From DASPLX01 sp035627375 (lineage in GTDB: Bacteria > Pseudomonadota > Gammaproteobacteria > Burkholderiales > Burkholderiaceae_D): a stretch of 64,000 nucleotides of DNA. A program made the translations under genes and the position numbers. Where the stretch lies: NCBI GenBank assembly GCA_035627375.1, contig DASPLX010000036.1, positions 62,001 through 126,000 of the forward strand, written 5' to 3'. Positions 49,968 through 59,334 of the stretch are shown here, in pieces; the stretch's first letter is position 1; each line of letters begins with the position of its first letter. Below the pieces are notes generated by a model. That model searched no databases. It was not told where the DNA came from and saw only the letters and a list, made by a program, of their open reading frames with translations.

Positions 49968-52817
49968 TCAGGCGAAGCGGCGCGCTTCGCCGCCGCCGAA
50001 CAGGTTGCTCACGCAGCGGCCGCAAATCGTCGGATGCTCGGCATGCGCGCCGACGTCGGCCCGGTAATGCCAGCAGCGCTCGCACTTCTGCTGCGCCGAC
50101 GGCGTGACGATGACGGCTTCCTCGGCTTCGCTCGCGACCTGCGTCACCGTGGCTTGCGAGGTGATCAGCACGAACTTGAGGTCGTCGCCGAAACTCGACA
50201 GCAGCGCGAACTTGTCGCCGCTCGCCTTGATCTCGACTTCCGCCTGCAGGGAGGATCCGATGCCGCCGGCGATGCGCGTTTCCTCGAGCTGCTTCAGCAC
50301 GGCGGTGCGGAAATCGCGCACCGCGCCGTAACGCGCCAGCAGGGCGGCATCGTCCTCGATCCGCGGCAGGCGGTAGAAGGTCTGGGTGAAGATCGTCTCC
50401 TCGCTCGCGGCATAGGCTTCCTTGCCGGCGAACACGGCCCAGGCTTCCTCGGTCGTGAACGACAGGATCGGCGCCATCACGCGCAGCAGCGCATGGGTGA
50501 TATGCCAGATCGCGGTCTGCGCCGAGCGGCGCGCGGCCGACGTCGTGCCGCTCGTGTACAGACGGTCCTTCAGGATATCGAGATAGAAACCGCCCAGGTC
50601 TTCCGAGCAATAGGCCTGCAGCTTGGCGACCACCGGGTGGAATTCATAGCCGTCGTAGTGCTTCAGTATCTCGGCTTGCAATTCGCCCATGCGCGCGATC
50701 GCGTAGCGGTCGATCTCCAGCAGGCTGTCGACGGCGACGGCGTCCTTGGCCGGATCGAAATCCGAGGTGTTCGCCAGCAGGAAGCGCAGCGTGTTGCGGA
50801 TGCGGCGATAGGCTTCGGTCACGCGCTTGAGGATCTCGTCCGAGATCGACAGCTCGCCCGAGTAATCGGTGGACGCCACCCACAGGCGCAGGATGTCGGC
50901 GCCGAGCGTGTCCGACACCTTTTGCGGCGCGACCACGTTGCCCTTGGATTTCGACATCTTCTTGCCTTCGCCGTCGACCACGAAGCCGTGCGTCAGCAGC
51001 GCCTTGTAGGGCGCGCGGCCGTTGAGCATGGCGGAGGTCAGCAGCGAGGAATGGAACCAGCCGCGATGCTGGTCCGAACCTTCGAGATACAGATCGGCCG
51101 GGAAATCGGATTCGTCGGCGTGCGAGCCGCGCATCACGGTCTGGTGGGTGGAGCCGGAATCGAACCAGACGTCGAGCGTGTCGCGGTTCTTCACGTACTG
51201 GCCGGCATCGGCGCCGAGCAGTTCCTTGGGGTCGAGCGCATGCCAGGCTTCGATGCCTTTTTCCTCGACCATCTTGGCGACGGCTTCCAGCAGTTCGGGC
51301 GTCCGCGGATGCAGCTCGCCGGTTTCCTTGTGCACGAAGAAGGCCATCGGCACTCCCCATTGGCGCTGGCGCGAGAGGGTCCAGTCCGGGCGGTTGGCGA
51401 TCATGCCGTGCAGGCGCGCCTTGCCCCAGCTCGGGTAGAAGGCGGTCGCTTCGATGCCTTCGAGCGCGGTTTCGCGCAGGCTTTTGTCGCCTTCCTTGGG
51501 CTTCACGTCCATGCCGGCGAACCACTGCGAGGTGGCGCGGTAGATGATCGGTGTCTTGTGGCGCCAGCAGTGCATGTAGCTGTGGTCGAACATCACCAGC
51601 TTGAACAGCGAGCCGACTTCGTCGAGCTTGGCGCAGATCGGTTTGGACGCTTCCCAGATCGTCATGCCGCCGAAGAACGGCAGCCAGTCGGCATACTTGC
51701 CGTCGCCCAGCACCGGCTTGAGGATCTCGTCGTCGGTCATGCCGTGCGACTTGCAGGAGACGAAGTCGTCGAGGCCGTAGGCGGGCGCCGAGTGGACGAT
51801 GCCGGTGCCGGTGTCGAGCGTCACGTAGTCGCCGACGTAGACCGGCGAGAAGCGCCGGTAGCCCGGATCGGCGTCATGGAAGGGATGCTTGAAGTTGATC
51901 ATGGACAGCGCCTCGCCGGGTGCGGTGGCGACGATCTTGCCTTGCAGGCCATAGCGCTCCAGGCAGGCGGCGACAAGCTCGACCGCGAGCAGCAGCAGGA
52001 CGGTCTCGCCGTTGCGCTCGGTCTGGACCAGCGCATAGCGATGCTCCGGATGCACGTTCAAGGCCTGGTTGGCGGGAATGGTCCACGGCGTCGTGGTCCA
52101 GATGATCGCGTAGCCTTTCTCGGTCGGCAGCTTGGGCAGGCCGAAGGCGTGCGCCAGCTTGTCCGGTTCGGCGAACGGGAAGCCGACGTCGATCGCCGGA
52201 TCGCGCTTGTCTTCGTATTCGACCTCGGCTTCGGCCAGCGCCGAGCCGCAGTCGAAGCACCAGTTGACCGGTTTGAGGCCGCGATAGACGTAACCCTTTT
52301 CGAGAATCTTGCCGAGCACGCGGATTTCGTCGGCCTCGTTCTTGAAATCCATCGTCTTGTACGGGCGATCCCATTCGCCGAGCACGCCGAGGCGCATGAA
52401 ATCGGCCTTTTGGGCGGCGATCTGCTCGTTCGCATACGCGCGGGCCTTGGCCAGGACTTCATCGGTCGGCAAGCCCTTGCCGTGCAGTTTCTCGATCTGG
52501 ATCTCGATCGGCATGCCGTGGCAGTCCCAGCCCGGCACGTAGGGGGCGTCGAAGCCGCCGAGCTGACGGGTCTTGACGATCATGTCCTTCAGGATCTTGT
52601 TGACCGCATGGCCGATATGGATGTTTGCGTTGGCATACGGCGGGCCGTCGTGCAGGATGAATTTCGGCCTGCCCTTCGAAGCCTTGCGGATCTTCTGGTA
52701 GATCTTTTTCTGCTGCCATTCCTTGACCCAGTTCGGTTCGCGCTTGGCGAGGTCGCCGCGCATCGGGAAGGGCGTTTCGGTCAGGTTGACCGGGTACTTG
52801 TTCTTTTGGTCGGACAT
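49968..52817 (-). CDS. ileS: Isoleucyl-tRNA synthetase
   Basis: This 949-aa class I enzyme has the HIGH-type motif in HDGPPYANANIHIGHAVNKILKDMIVK (about residue 64), the CP1 editing domain with WTTTPWTIPANQALNVHPEHRYALVQ and GTGIVHSAPAYGLDDFVSC, and the KMSKS loop in GKKMSKSKGNVV. A C-terminal zinc finger (CERCWHYRADVG and CGRCVSNLFG) is typical of the bacterial type. The gene lies between ribF and lspA in the usual order. Confidence 0.98.
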   Translation of the reverse strand: MSDQKNKYPVNLTETPFPMRGDLAKREPNWVKEWQQKKIYQKIRKASKGRPKFILHDGPPYANANIHIGHAVNKILKDMIVKTRQLGGFDAPYVPGWDCHGMPIEIQIEKLHGKGLPTDEVLAKARAYANEQIAAQKADFMRLGVLGEWDRPYKTMDFKNEADEIRVLGKILEKGYVYRGLKPVNWCFDCGSALAEAEVEYEDKRDPAIDVGFPFAEPDKLAHAFGLPKLPTEKGYAIIWTTTPWTIPANQALNVHPEHRYALVQTERNGETVLLLLAVELVAACLERYGLQGKIVATAPGEALSMINFKHPFHDADPGYRRFSPVYVGDYVTLDTGTGIVHSAPAYGLDDFVSCKSHGMTDDEILKPVLGDGKYADWLPFFGGMTIWEASKPICAKLDEVGSLFKLVMFDHSYMHCWRHKTPIIYRATSQWFAGMDVKPKEGDKSLRETALEGIEATAFYPSWGKARLHGMIANRPDWTLSRQRQWGVPMAFFVHKETGELHPRTPELLEAVAKMVEEKGIEAWHALDPKELLGADAGQYVKNRDTLDVWFDSGSTHQTVMRGSHADESDFPADLYLEGSDQHRGWFHSSLLTSAMLNGRAPYKALLTHGFVVDGEGKKMSKSKGNVVAPQKVSDTLGADILRLWVASTDYSGELSISDEILKRVTEAYRRIRNTLRFLLANTSDFDPAKDAVAVDSLLEIDRYAIARMGELQAEILKHYDGYEFHPVVAKLQAYCSEDLGGFYLDILKDRLYTSGTTSAARRSAQTAIWHITHALLRVMAPILSFTTEEAWAVFAGKEAYAASEETIFTQTFYRLPRIEDDAALLARYGAVRDFRTAVLKQLEETRIAGGIGSSLQAEVEIKASGDKFALLSSFGDDLKFVLITSQATVTQVASEAEEAVIVTPSAQQKCERCWHYRADVGAHAEHPTICGRCVSNLFGGGEARRFA

Positions 52818-52892
52818 GATGGTTTCTATCTTAAAAAAACGGTGATCAAGAATGGCTGGGCGCGGGCCCGTCGTCGCCCGGAGGCTTGATCG

Positions 52893-53861
52893 TCAAATTC
52901 GGTCGGTCGAGGAAGTCGCGGCTTGCCGGAAAAAAGCACGCGCTTCGTCGGCGTCGCGCTCGATGGCGGCGGTCAGGGTCGGCAGGTCGACGAATTTTTC
53001 CTCGTCGCGCAGTTTTTTCAGGAATTCGACGCGCGCCACTTTGCCGTAGCATTGCTCCGCATAGTCGAACACATAGGTCTCGAGCAGCACCCGGCCCGCA
53101 TCCTCGATGGTCGGCCGCACGCCCAGGCTGGCGACGCCCGGCAGCGGACGATCGGCCAAGCCATGCACTTGCACCACGAAGATGCCGGACAGCGCGGGAC
53201 GCTTGTGCGCCACGCGCAGGTTCAGCGTCGGAAAGCCGATCGTGCGCCCGAGCTTCTTGCCGTGCACGACATGGCCGGAGATCGCATAGGGATGGCCGAG
53301 CAGCTGGCGCGCATGCTCGAAGTCGCCTTGCGCCAGCGCCGCGCGCACGGCGGACGATGAAATCCGCACGCCGTCGTTCAGCACGGTCGGCAAAGCTTCC
53401 ACCTCGAAGCCGTAATGCCTGCCTGCCTCGACCAGCGTGGCGACGTTGCCGGCCCGCTTCGCGCCGAAGCAGAAATCCTCGCCGACCATCAGCCACTTCA
53501 CGTGCAAGCCCTGCACCAGCACTTTCTCGATGAAATCCTGGGGCGACATCGCGGCGAAGTGCGCGTTGAAATGCTCGACGATGACGCGGTCGACGCCGTT
53601 GTTGTCGAGGGATTGGAGTTTGTCGCGCAGGTTGGCGATGCGGGTCGGGGCTTTCGACAGGTCGCCCGCCAGGTGGGCGAAGAATTCGCGCGGATGCGGT
53701 TCGAAGGTCATGACGGCCGCTTCCACGCCGAGACGGTCGGCCGCGCCGCGCACGCGCGCCAGCAAAGCCTGGTGGCCGCGATGCACACCGTCGAAGTTGC
53801 CGATCGTCAGCGCGCAAGGCGCGCGCGCGGCGGCGTTGGGAAGTCCGCGAAATACCTTCAT
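52893..53861 (-). CDS. ribF: Bifunctional riboflavin kinase/FAD synthetase
   Basis: This 322-aa protein has an N-terminal adenylyltransferase domain (TIGNFDGVHRGHQALLARV, with the nucleotide HxGH-like motif, and FGAKRAGNV) and a C-terminal kinase domain (SGHVVHGKKLGRTIGFPTLNL, GIFVVQVHG, VRPTIEDAGRVLLETYVFD). It turns riboflavin into FMN and FAD in two steps. It heads the leftward string with ileS, about 75 bp downstream. FMN- and FAD-dependent enzymes such as CoaBC are in the same string. Confidence 0.97.
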   Translation of the reverse strand: MKVFRGLPNAAARAPCALTIGNFDGVHRGHQALLARVRGAADRLGVEAAVMTFEPHPREFFAHLAGDLSKAPTRIANLRDKLQSLDNNGVDRVIVEHFNAHFAAMSPQDFIEKVLVQGLHVKWLMVGEDFCFGAKRAGNVATLVEAGRHYGFEVEALPTVLNDGVRISSSAVRAALAQGDFEHARQLLGHPYAISGHVVHGKKLGRTIGFPTLNLRVAHKRPALSGIFVVQVHGLADRPLPGVASLGVRPTIEDAGRVLLETYVFDYAEQCYGKVARVEFLKKLRDEEKFVDLPTLTAAIERDADEARAFFRQAATSSTDRI

Positions 53862-53959
53862 GCAGGTCTACTGGCTGAAGCTGCTGGAAAATCGTTGATT
53901 ATAAATGTATTTTCCGTTTTTCCCGCACTGCAGCGCGAACATCGGGACGGAAACTTCGT

Positions 53960-54799
53960 TTATGCGCCATCGAGCGATAGCGTTTCTTGGCGGTAATAAC
54001 AGGCGAGAAGACGATAGACATCCGGATAATCCTCGGCCAGGTACTCGGGCGTCAGGAAAAACGCTTCCGATGCGACGGCGAAGAATTCGGCCGGATTGCT
54101 GGCGGCGTACGGATCGAGCGGCAACTCGTTTGCCCAGCTTTCGCTGCGCGAGGCGCGCACGGCGCGCGCCGCCTGCCGCTCCAGGTGGTCGACGCGGCGC
54201 GAGAAATCCGCGTATGCCTCGGAAAACACATGCTGCCATTCGCGCGGGCTGATGTCGCGGTGAAATGCCGGCAGGAAGGGCGGGCATCCGTTCGCCGCGC
54301 CGCGCCCCATGTCGATCTTGTGCGCGAATTCGTGGATGACGACGTTGTAGCCTTCGCCCAGCGCGTCGCCTTGTTCGACGTCTTCCCACGACAGCACGAC
54401 CGCGCCGCCGGCATCCAGCGCTTCGCCGGCCAGCGGCTCTTCCCATTCGTGCACCACGCCGGCCTCGTCGACTTCACTGCGCGGAACGATGAATTCCGAC
54501 GGATAGACGATCACGCCCGGCATGTCGTCGTAGAGATCGAGCGTCAGGTTCAGAACCAGCAGGCAGGCCTGGATCGCGATCGCGACCGCGATTTCATCGC
54601 TGATGTCGAGGCCGGCGGCGCCGCTCACGGACTTCCGATGCAGGAAGGTCTCGCACGCCTCCTTGAGGCGGGCCAGGTCCTCGTCCGACAGCCGTTCCAG
54701 GAACGGCAGGTCCGAGACGGCCGATCGCCAGAGCGTATCGGGAATGACGGGTTTCTCGCGCCCGAAGAAGCGGCGCAGCCAGTGGGTGATCATCGGCAT
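53960..54799 (-). CDS. mtfA: MtfA-family zinc peptidase
   Basis: This 279-aa cytoplasmic protein matches MtfA, the peptidase that binds Mlc and activates ptsG in Escherichia coli. The zinc motif HEFAH is at residues 156-160, in GYNVVIHEFAHKIDMGRG. The third ligand is likely in NPAEFFAVASEAFF. The ATG at 54799 is chosen because homologues start here, whereas the frame is open much further upstream in the rsmE region. The gene lies 11 bp downstream of rsmE, so it is probably co-transcribed. Confidence 0.92.
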   Translation of the reverse strand: MPMITHWLRRFFGREKPVIPDTLWRSAVSDLPFLERLSDEDLARLKEACETFLHRKSVSGAAGLDISDEIAVAIAIQACLLVLNLTLDLYDDMPGVIVYPSEFIVPRSEVDEAGVVHEWEEPLAGEALDAGGAVVLSWEDVEQGDALGEGYNVVIHEFAHKIDMGRGAANGCPPFLPAFHRDISPREWQHVFSEAYADFSRRVDHLERQAARAVRASRSESWANELPLDPYAASNPAEFFAVASEAFFLTPEYLAEDYPDVYRLLACYYRQETLSLDGA

Positions 54800-54810
54800 G
54801 GCCGGGAATC

Positions 54811-55536
54811 CTACATTTCTCCCCACACCGCGTTCAGCGCCGCCAGCGCCGCCAGTCCCGCCGTTTCGGTTCGCAGCACCCGCGCCCCGATCGACAGCGG
54901 CAGCACGCCGTGGTCGCAAGCGAGTTTCTCTTCTCGCTCGGTCAATCCGCCTTCCGGTCCGATGATCAGTGTCGCCGACTGCGCCGGATGATGGCGCGCC
55001 CAATCCGAGAGCGATTGCGTCGCGCGCGGCGTCAGCATCAGGCGCCGGTGCAGGTTGGGCTGCGTCACCCAGCGCTCGAAATCGGCCAGTTCGGCCAGGT
55101 GGGGCAGGCGGTTGCGCCCGCATTGCTCGGCCGCCGATACGATGATGCCGTTCCAGTGCTCGCCTTTCTTGGCGGCGCGTTCTTCCGACAGTCGCACCAC
55201 GCAGCGTTGCGCGCTCAAGGGCTGGATCGCGGTCGCGCCGAGTTCCACCGCCTTCTCGATGATCCAATCCATCTTCGATCCTTCCGGCAGCGCCTGCGCC
55301 AGCGCGAGCGCGTACGGCAATTCGGCTTCGCGCGGCGAAAACGTTTTGATCTCGGCCGTCGCGCGGCGCTTTTCGATCGCGGTGAGGGTGGCCGTGTACT
55401 CCCCGCCTTGTCCGTTGAACAAGGTGACGTTATCGCCGACCGCCAAGCGGAGGACGTGGATATGATGCGCCGTCTCCGGCGCCAGTTCGATGAGGGCGCC
55501 GATGGCAAGCGGTTGCGGGCAGTGAAAACGGGGCAT
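54811..55536 (-). CDS. rsmE: 16S rRNA m3U1498 methyltransferase
   Basis: This 241-aa SPOUT-class methyltransferase has an N-terminal PUA-like domain (MPRFHCPQPLAIGALIELAPETAHHIHVLRLAVGDNVTLFNGQGGEY). A C-terminal knot follows, with ALPEGSKMDWIIEKAVELGATAIQPL, AAEQCGRNRLP, LIIGPEGGLTEREE and a SIGARVLRTETAGLAALAALNAVWGE end. It methylates U1498 of 16S rRNA using SAM. It is divergent from tkt and upstream of mtfA. Confidence 0.96.
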   Translation of the reverse strand: MPRFHCPQPLAIGALIELAPETAHHIHVLRLAVGDNVTLFNGQGGEYTATLTAIEKRRATAEIKTFSPREAELPYALALAQALPEGSKMDWIIEKAVELGATAIQPLSAQRCVVRLSEERAAKKGEHWNGIIVSAAEQCGRNRLPHLAELADFERWVTQPNLHRRLMLTPRATQSLSDWARHHPAQSATLIIGPEGGLTEREEKLACDHGVLPLSIGARVLRTETAGLAALAALNAVWGEM

Positions 55537-55686
55537 GGACGGGCTGGAGGCGATTTTTGTGGCCGGGAAAGCAAGCCCTCATTTTAATCCGCGGGTATCC
55601 ATCTGGTAAAATATGCGGCTTTGCAGCACGTCCGCTGCCGGCGCCTTGCGCATTCCGCCCAATTTCTGCTTTCCTGCCTGACTACC

Positions 55687-57681
55687 ATGACTTCGATGCT
55701 CCCCACCAAGAAGATGGCCGATGCGATCCGCGCGTTGGCAATGGACGCCGTTCAAAAAGCCAATTCCGGACATCCCGGCATGCCGATGGGCATGGCGGAA
55801 ATCGCCGTCGCGCTGTGGGGCAAGCACTACCGCCACAACCCGGCCAATCCGAAGTGGATCAACCGCGACCGCTTCATCGTCTCCAACGGCCACGGTTCGA
55901 TGCTGCACTATGCCTTGCTGCACCTGACCGGCTACGACCTGCCGATGGAAGAGCTGAAGAACTTCCGCCAACTGCACTCGAAGACGCCGGGCCATCCCGA
56001 AGTCCATATCACGCCGGGCATCGAAACCACGACCGGCCCGCTCGGCCAGGGCATTTCCAACGCGGTCGGCATGGCGCTGGCCGAAACGCTGCTGGCCGCC
56101 GAATTCAACAAGCCGGGCTTCGACATCGTCGACCATTACACCTATGTCTTCCTGGGCGACGGCTGCCTGATGGAAGGCATTTCGCATGAGACCTGCTCGC
56201 TGGCCGGCACGCTGCGCCTGAAGAAGCTGATCGCGCTGTGGGACGACAACGGCATCTCGATCGACGGCCATGTCGAAGGCTGGTTCACCGACGATACGCC
56301 GAAGCGCTTCGAAGCCTACGGCTGGAACGTGATCCGCAACGTCGACGGCCACAGCGTCGAAGCGGTGGACGCCGCCATCGCCCAGGCCAAGCAATCCGAC
56401 CGCCCGACCCTGATCTGCTGCAAGACGCAGATCGGCAAGGGCAGCCCGAACAAGGCCGGCACCCACGACGTGCACGGCGCCGCGCTGGGCGACAAGGAAG
56501 TGGCCGCCACGCGCGACGCGCTGGGCTGGCCCCATGCGCCGTTCGAAGTGCCGGCCGATGTTTACGCCGCCTGGGATGCGAAGGCCAAGGGGCAGGGTTT
56601 CGAGAGCGAATGGGAGGCGTTGTTCAAGGCTTACGGCGAACGCTATCCGCAGGAAGCCGGCGAACTGCTGCGCCGCATGAAGGGCGAATTGCCGGGCAAC
56701 TTCCTCGAAGCGGTCGATGCCTATGTCGCGGCCTGCGTCGAGAAGAAGGAAACCATCGCCACCCGCAAGGCCAGCCAGAACGCGATCCAGGCGCTGGCGC
56801 CGGTGCTGCCGGAATTCCTCGGCGGTTCGGCCGACCTGACCGGTTCCAACCTGACCAACTGGAAGGAATGCGTCGCCGTGCGTGCCAACCAGCCGGGCAA
56901 CCATATCAACTACGGCGTGCGCGAATTCGGCATGTCCGCGATCATGAACGGCATCGCCCTGCACGGCGGCTACATCCCGTTCGGCGCGACCTTCCTCACT
57001 TTCTCCGACTACAGCCGGAACGCGATCCGTATGGCGGCGCTGATGCGCATCCGTTCGATCTTCGTGTTCACGCACGACTCGATCGGCCTCGGCGAAGACG
57101 GTCCGACCCATCAATCGGTCGAGCATGTCTCCAGCCTGCGCCTGATCCCGAACCTGGAAAACTGGCGTCCGTGCGACACCGTCGAAGCGGCGATCGGCTG
57201 GAAGCATGCGGTGGCGCGCCGCCATGGACCGACCACGCTCATCTTCTCGCGCCAGAATCTGCCGTTCATGGAGCGCACGCCCGAGCAGATCGTCGCCATC
57301 AACCGCGGCGGCTACGTGCTGCGCGAGGCGGCCGATGCCAAGGCGGTGCTGATCGCCACCGGGTCCGAAGTCGAGCTCGCCGTCAAGTCGGCCGAGGAAC
57401 TGTCCAAGCAAGGCATTCCGGTACGCGTGGTCTCGATGCCGTGTACCGATCTGTTCGACGCGCAAGACGCCGCCTACAAGTCCGCCGTGCTGCCGAAAGG
57501 CCTGCCGCGCGTGGCGATCGAGGCCGGCGTCACCGACTTCTGGTACAAGTACGTCGGCCTGGAAGGCGCCGTGGTCGGCATCGACACCTTCGGCGAATCG
57601 GCGCCGGCGGGCGTGCTGTTCAAGCACTTCGGCTTCACCGTCGATAACGTTGTGGCCGCGGTCAAACGGACGCTGGCATGA
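55687..57681 (+). CDS. tkt: Transketolase
   Basis: This 664-aa thiamine-diphosphate enzyme moves two-carbon units between sugar phosphates in the pentose phosphate pathway. Features are KANSGHPGMPMGMAEIAVALW at the start, TTGPLGQGISNAVGMALAE, the TPP motif GDGCLMEGISHET with the metal ligand in WDDNGISIDG, and GLGEDGPTHQSVEHVSSLR in the second domain. The ATG at 55687 gives the standard beginning. A GNAT gene overlaps its end by 4 bp and gap follows. Confidence 0.97.
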   Translation: MTSMLPTKKMADAIRALAMDAVQKANSGHPGMPMGMAEIAVALWGKHYRHNPANPKWINRDRFIVSNGHGSMLHYALLHLTGYDLPMEELKNFRQLHSKTPGHPEVHITPGIETTTGPLGQGISNAVGMALAETLLAAEFNKPGFDIVDHYTYVFLGDGCLMEGISHETCSLAGTLRLKKLIALWDDNGISIDGHVEGWFTDDTPKRFEAYGWNVIRNVDGHSVEAVDAAIAQAKQSDRPTLICCKTQIGKGSPNKAGTHDVHGAALGDKEVAATRDALGWPHAPFEVPADVYAAWDAKAKGQGFESEWEALFKAYGERYPQEAGELLRRMKGELPGNFLEAVDAYVAACVEKKETIATRKASQNAIQALAPVLPEFLGGSADLTGSNLTNWKECVAVRANQPGNHINYGVREFGMSAIMNGIALHGGYIPFGATFLTFSDYSRNAIRMAALMRIRSIFVFTHDSIGLGEDGPTHQSVEHVSSLRLIPNLENWRPCDTVEAAIGWKHAVARRHGPTTLIFSRQNLPFMERTPEQIVAINRGGYVLREAADAKAVLIATGSEVELAVKSAEELSKQGIPVRVVSMPCTDLFDAQDAAYKSAVLPKGLPRVAIEAGVTDFWYKYVGLEGAVVGIDTFGESAPAGVLFKHFGFTVDNVVAAVKRTLA

Positions 57682-58223
57682 GCGACCTGATCTTGCGCGC
57701 GGCAATACCGGCCGATGCGGCGGCGATCGCGCAGGTGCGCGTCGACAGCTGGCGCGCGACGTATCGCGGCATCCTGCCCGACGCCGATCTCGATAGCATG
57801 AAGCTGGATGAGAGCGCGGCGTTGTGGGAGCGCATTTTAGAAGCCAAGTCGGCGGCGGCCTCGGTGTTCGTCGCCGAACGCGACGGCGCCGTGCTCGGCT
57901 TCGCCGCCGGCAAGCTGCTTGAGGAAGAGAAATTCGGGCTGAACGCCGAACTGGCCGCGATTTACATGCGGCCCGACGCCCAGCGCGCCGGCATCGGCCG
58001 GCGCCTGGTCGGCAAGATTGCCGAAGCGCATCAGGCCCATGGAGCGCACGGCCTGATCGCCTGGGTATTGGCGAAGAACGAGATCGCCCGCCAATTCTTC
58101 GAGGATCTCGGCGCCGAACTCTTGATCGAGCAACCGTTCACATGGAACGAAGAGCTCGAACTGGTGGAAGCAGGCTATGGCTGGCGCGATCTGAACGCGC
58201 TGCTCGCCGTCTGCGGCAAATGA
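57678..58223 (+). CDS. GNAT-family N-acetyltransferase
   Basis: This 181-aa protein has a single GNAT domain. LILRAAIPADAAAIAQVRVDSWRATYRGILPD opens it. The acetyl-CoA motif is LAAIYMRPDAQRAGIGRRLVGKIAEAH (Q/RxxGxG/A at about 108-113), followed by LIAWVLAKNEIARQFFEDLGAELLIEQPFTW. The substrate is unknown. The start overlaps the tkt stop (ATGA), so it is translationally coupled. It lies 37 bp before gap, in the middle of a central-carbon unit, which raises the chance that it modifies a metabolic enzyme. Confidence 0.93.
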   Translation: MSDLILRAAIPADAAAIAQVRVDSWRATYRGILPDADLDSMKLDESAALWERILEAKSAAASVFVAERDGAVLGFAAGKLLEEEKFGLNAELAAIYMRPDAQRAGIGRRLVGKIAEAHQAHGAHGLIAWVLAKNEIARQFFEDLGAELLIEQPFTWNEELELVEAGYGWRDLNALLAVCGK

Positions 58224-58260
58224 TTTTGTTTTGAAGTTGCGACTTTTCTAGGAGAAAACC

Positions 58261-59271
58261 ATGACTATCCGTGTTGCAATCAACGGCTATGGCCGCATCG
58301 GCCGTAACATCCTGCGCGCCCACTACGAAAGCGGCAAGAAGAACGATATCCAGATCGTCGCCATCAACGATCTCGGCAATGCGCAATCGAACGCGCATCT
58401 GACCCGTTACGACACGGCGCATGGCAAGTTTCCCGGCACGGTGGAAGTCGACGGCGAATTCATGATCGTCAACGGCGACAAGATCAAGGTGTTCGCTCAG
58501 CGCGATCCGGCCCAGATTCCCTGGGGCGAGCTGAACGTCGACGTCGTGCTCGAGTGCACCGGCTTCTTCACCACCAAGGAAAAGGCATCGGCCCACCTGA
58601 AGGGCGGCGCCAAGAAAGTCATCATTTCCGCGCCGGGCGGCAAGGATGTCGACGCGACCATCGTGTTCGGCGTCAACCAGAACGTGCTGAAGGCCGCCGA
58701 CACCGTCATCTCCAACGCTTCCTGCACCACCAACTGCCTGGCGCCGCTGGTCAAGCCGCTGCACGACAAGATCGGCCTGCTGAACGGCCTGATGACCACG
58801 GTCCACGCTTACACCAACGACCAGGTGCTGACCGACGTGATGCATGAAGACCTGCGCCGCGCCCGCTCCGCCACCCAGTCGATGATCCCGACCAAGACCG
58901 GCGCCGCCGCCGCGGTCGGCCTGGTGCTGCCGGAATTGAACGGCCGTCTCGACGGCTACGCGATCCGCGTCCCGACGATCAACGTCTCCATCGTCGACCT
59001 GTCCTTCATCGCCGCGCGCGACACGACGGTCGAGGAAGTCAACGCCATCATGAAGGAAGCCTCGGAAGGCGCGCTCAAGGGCATCCTGACCTACAACACC
59101 GAACCGCTGGTCTCGGTCGACTTCAACCACAATCCGGCATCGAGCAACTTCGACGCCACGCTGACCAAGGTCTCCGGCCGCCTGGTGAAAGTATCGTCCT
59201 GGTACGACAACGAGTGGGGTTTCTCGAACCGCATGCTCGACACCACGGTCGCATTGATGTCGGCGAAGTAA
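58261..59271 (+). CDS. gap: Glyceraldehyde-3-phosphate dehydrogenase
   Basis: This 336-aa type I GAPDH has the NAD fold MTIRVAINGYGRIGRNILRAHYE at the N-terminus. The catalytic cysteine is in SNASCTTNCLAPLVKPLHD (about 155), its partner His lies in the following beta region, and the end reads SSWYDNEWGFSNRMLD. It oxidises glyceraldehyde-3-phosphate in glycolysis and the reverse. AGGAGAAAACC precedes the ATG. It is transcribed with tkt and GNAT or from the 37-bp gap, and a terminator follows. Confidence 0.98.
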   Translation: MTIRVAINGYGRIGRNILRAHYESGKKNDIQIVAINDLGNAQSNAHLTRYDTAHGKFPGTVEVDGEFMIVNGDKIKVFAQRDPAQIPWGELNVDVVLECTGFFTTKEKASAHLKGGAKKVIISAPGGKDVDATIVFGVNQNVLKAADTVISNASCTTNCLAPLVKPLHDKIGLLNGLMTTVHAYTNDQVLTDVMHEDLRRARSATQSMIPTKTGAAAAVGLVLPELNGRLDGYAIRVPTINVSIVDLSFIAARDTTVEEVNAIMKEASEGALKGILTYNTEPLVSVDFNHNPASSNFDATLTKVSGRLVKVSSWYDNEWGFSNRMLDTTVALMSAK

Positions 59272-59298
59272 TCCGCGCCGGCCTCGGCCGCGACATCC

Positions 59299-59326
59299 GA
59301 CCCCGGCCCGTGCCGGGGTTTTTTGT
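59299..59326 (+). terminator. Rho-independent terminator of gap
   Basis: CCCCGGC (59301-59307) pairs with GCCGGGG (59312-59318) across CCGT, followed by T-run 59319-59324. Confidence 0.9.
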
Positions 59327-59334
59327 TTCCGCGC

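Noticed and set aside
49773..52889. 1038-codon open frame on the plus strand opposite ileS
   Set aside because: Same cause: it exactly mirrors the isoleucyl-tRNA synthetase gene and has no recognisable protein features.
55579..57705. 708-codon minus-strand frame opposite tkt
   Set aside because: Antisense shadow of transketolase, with no start signal and atypical composition.
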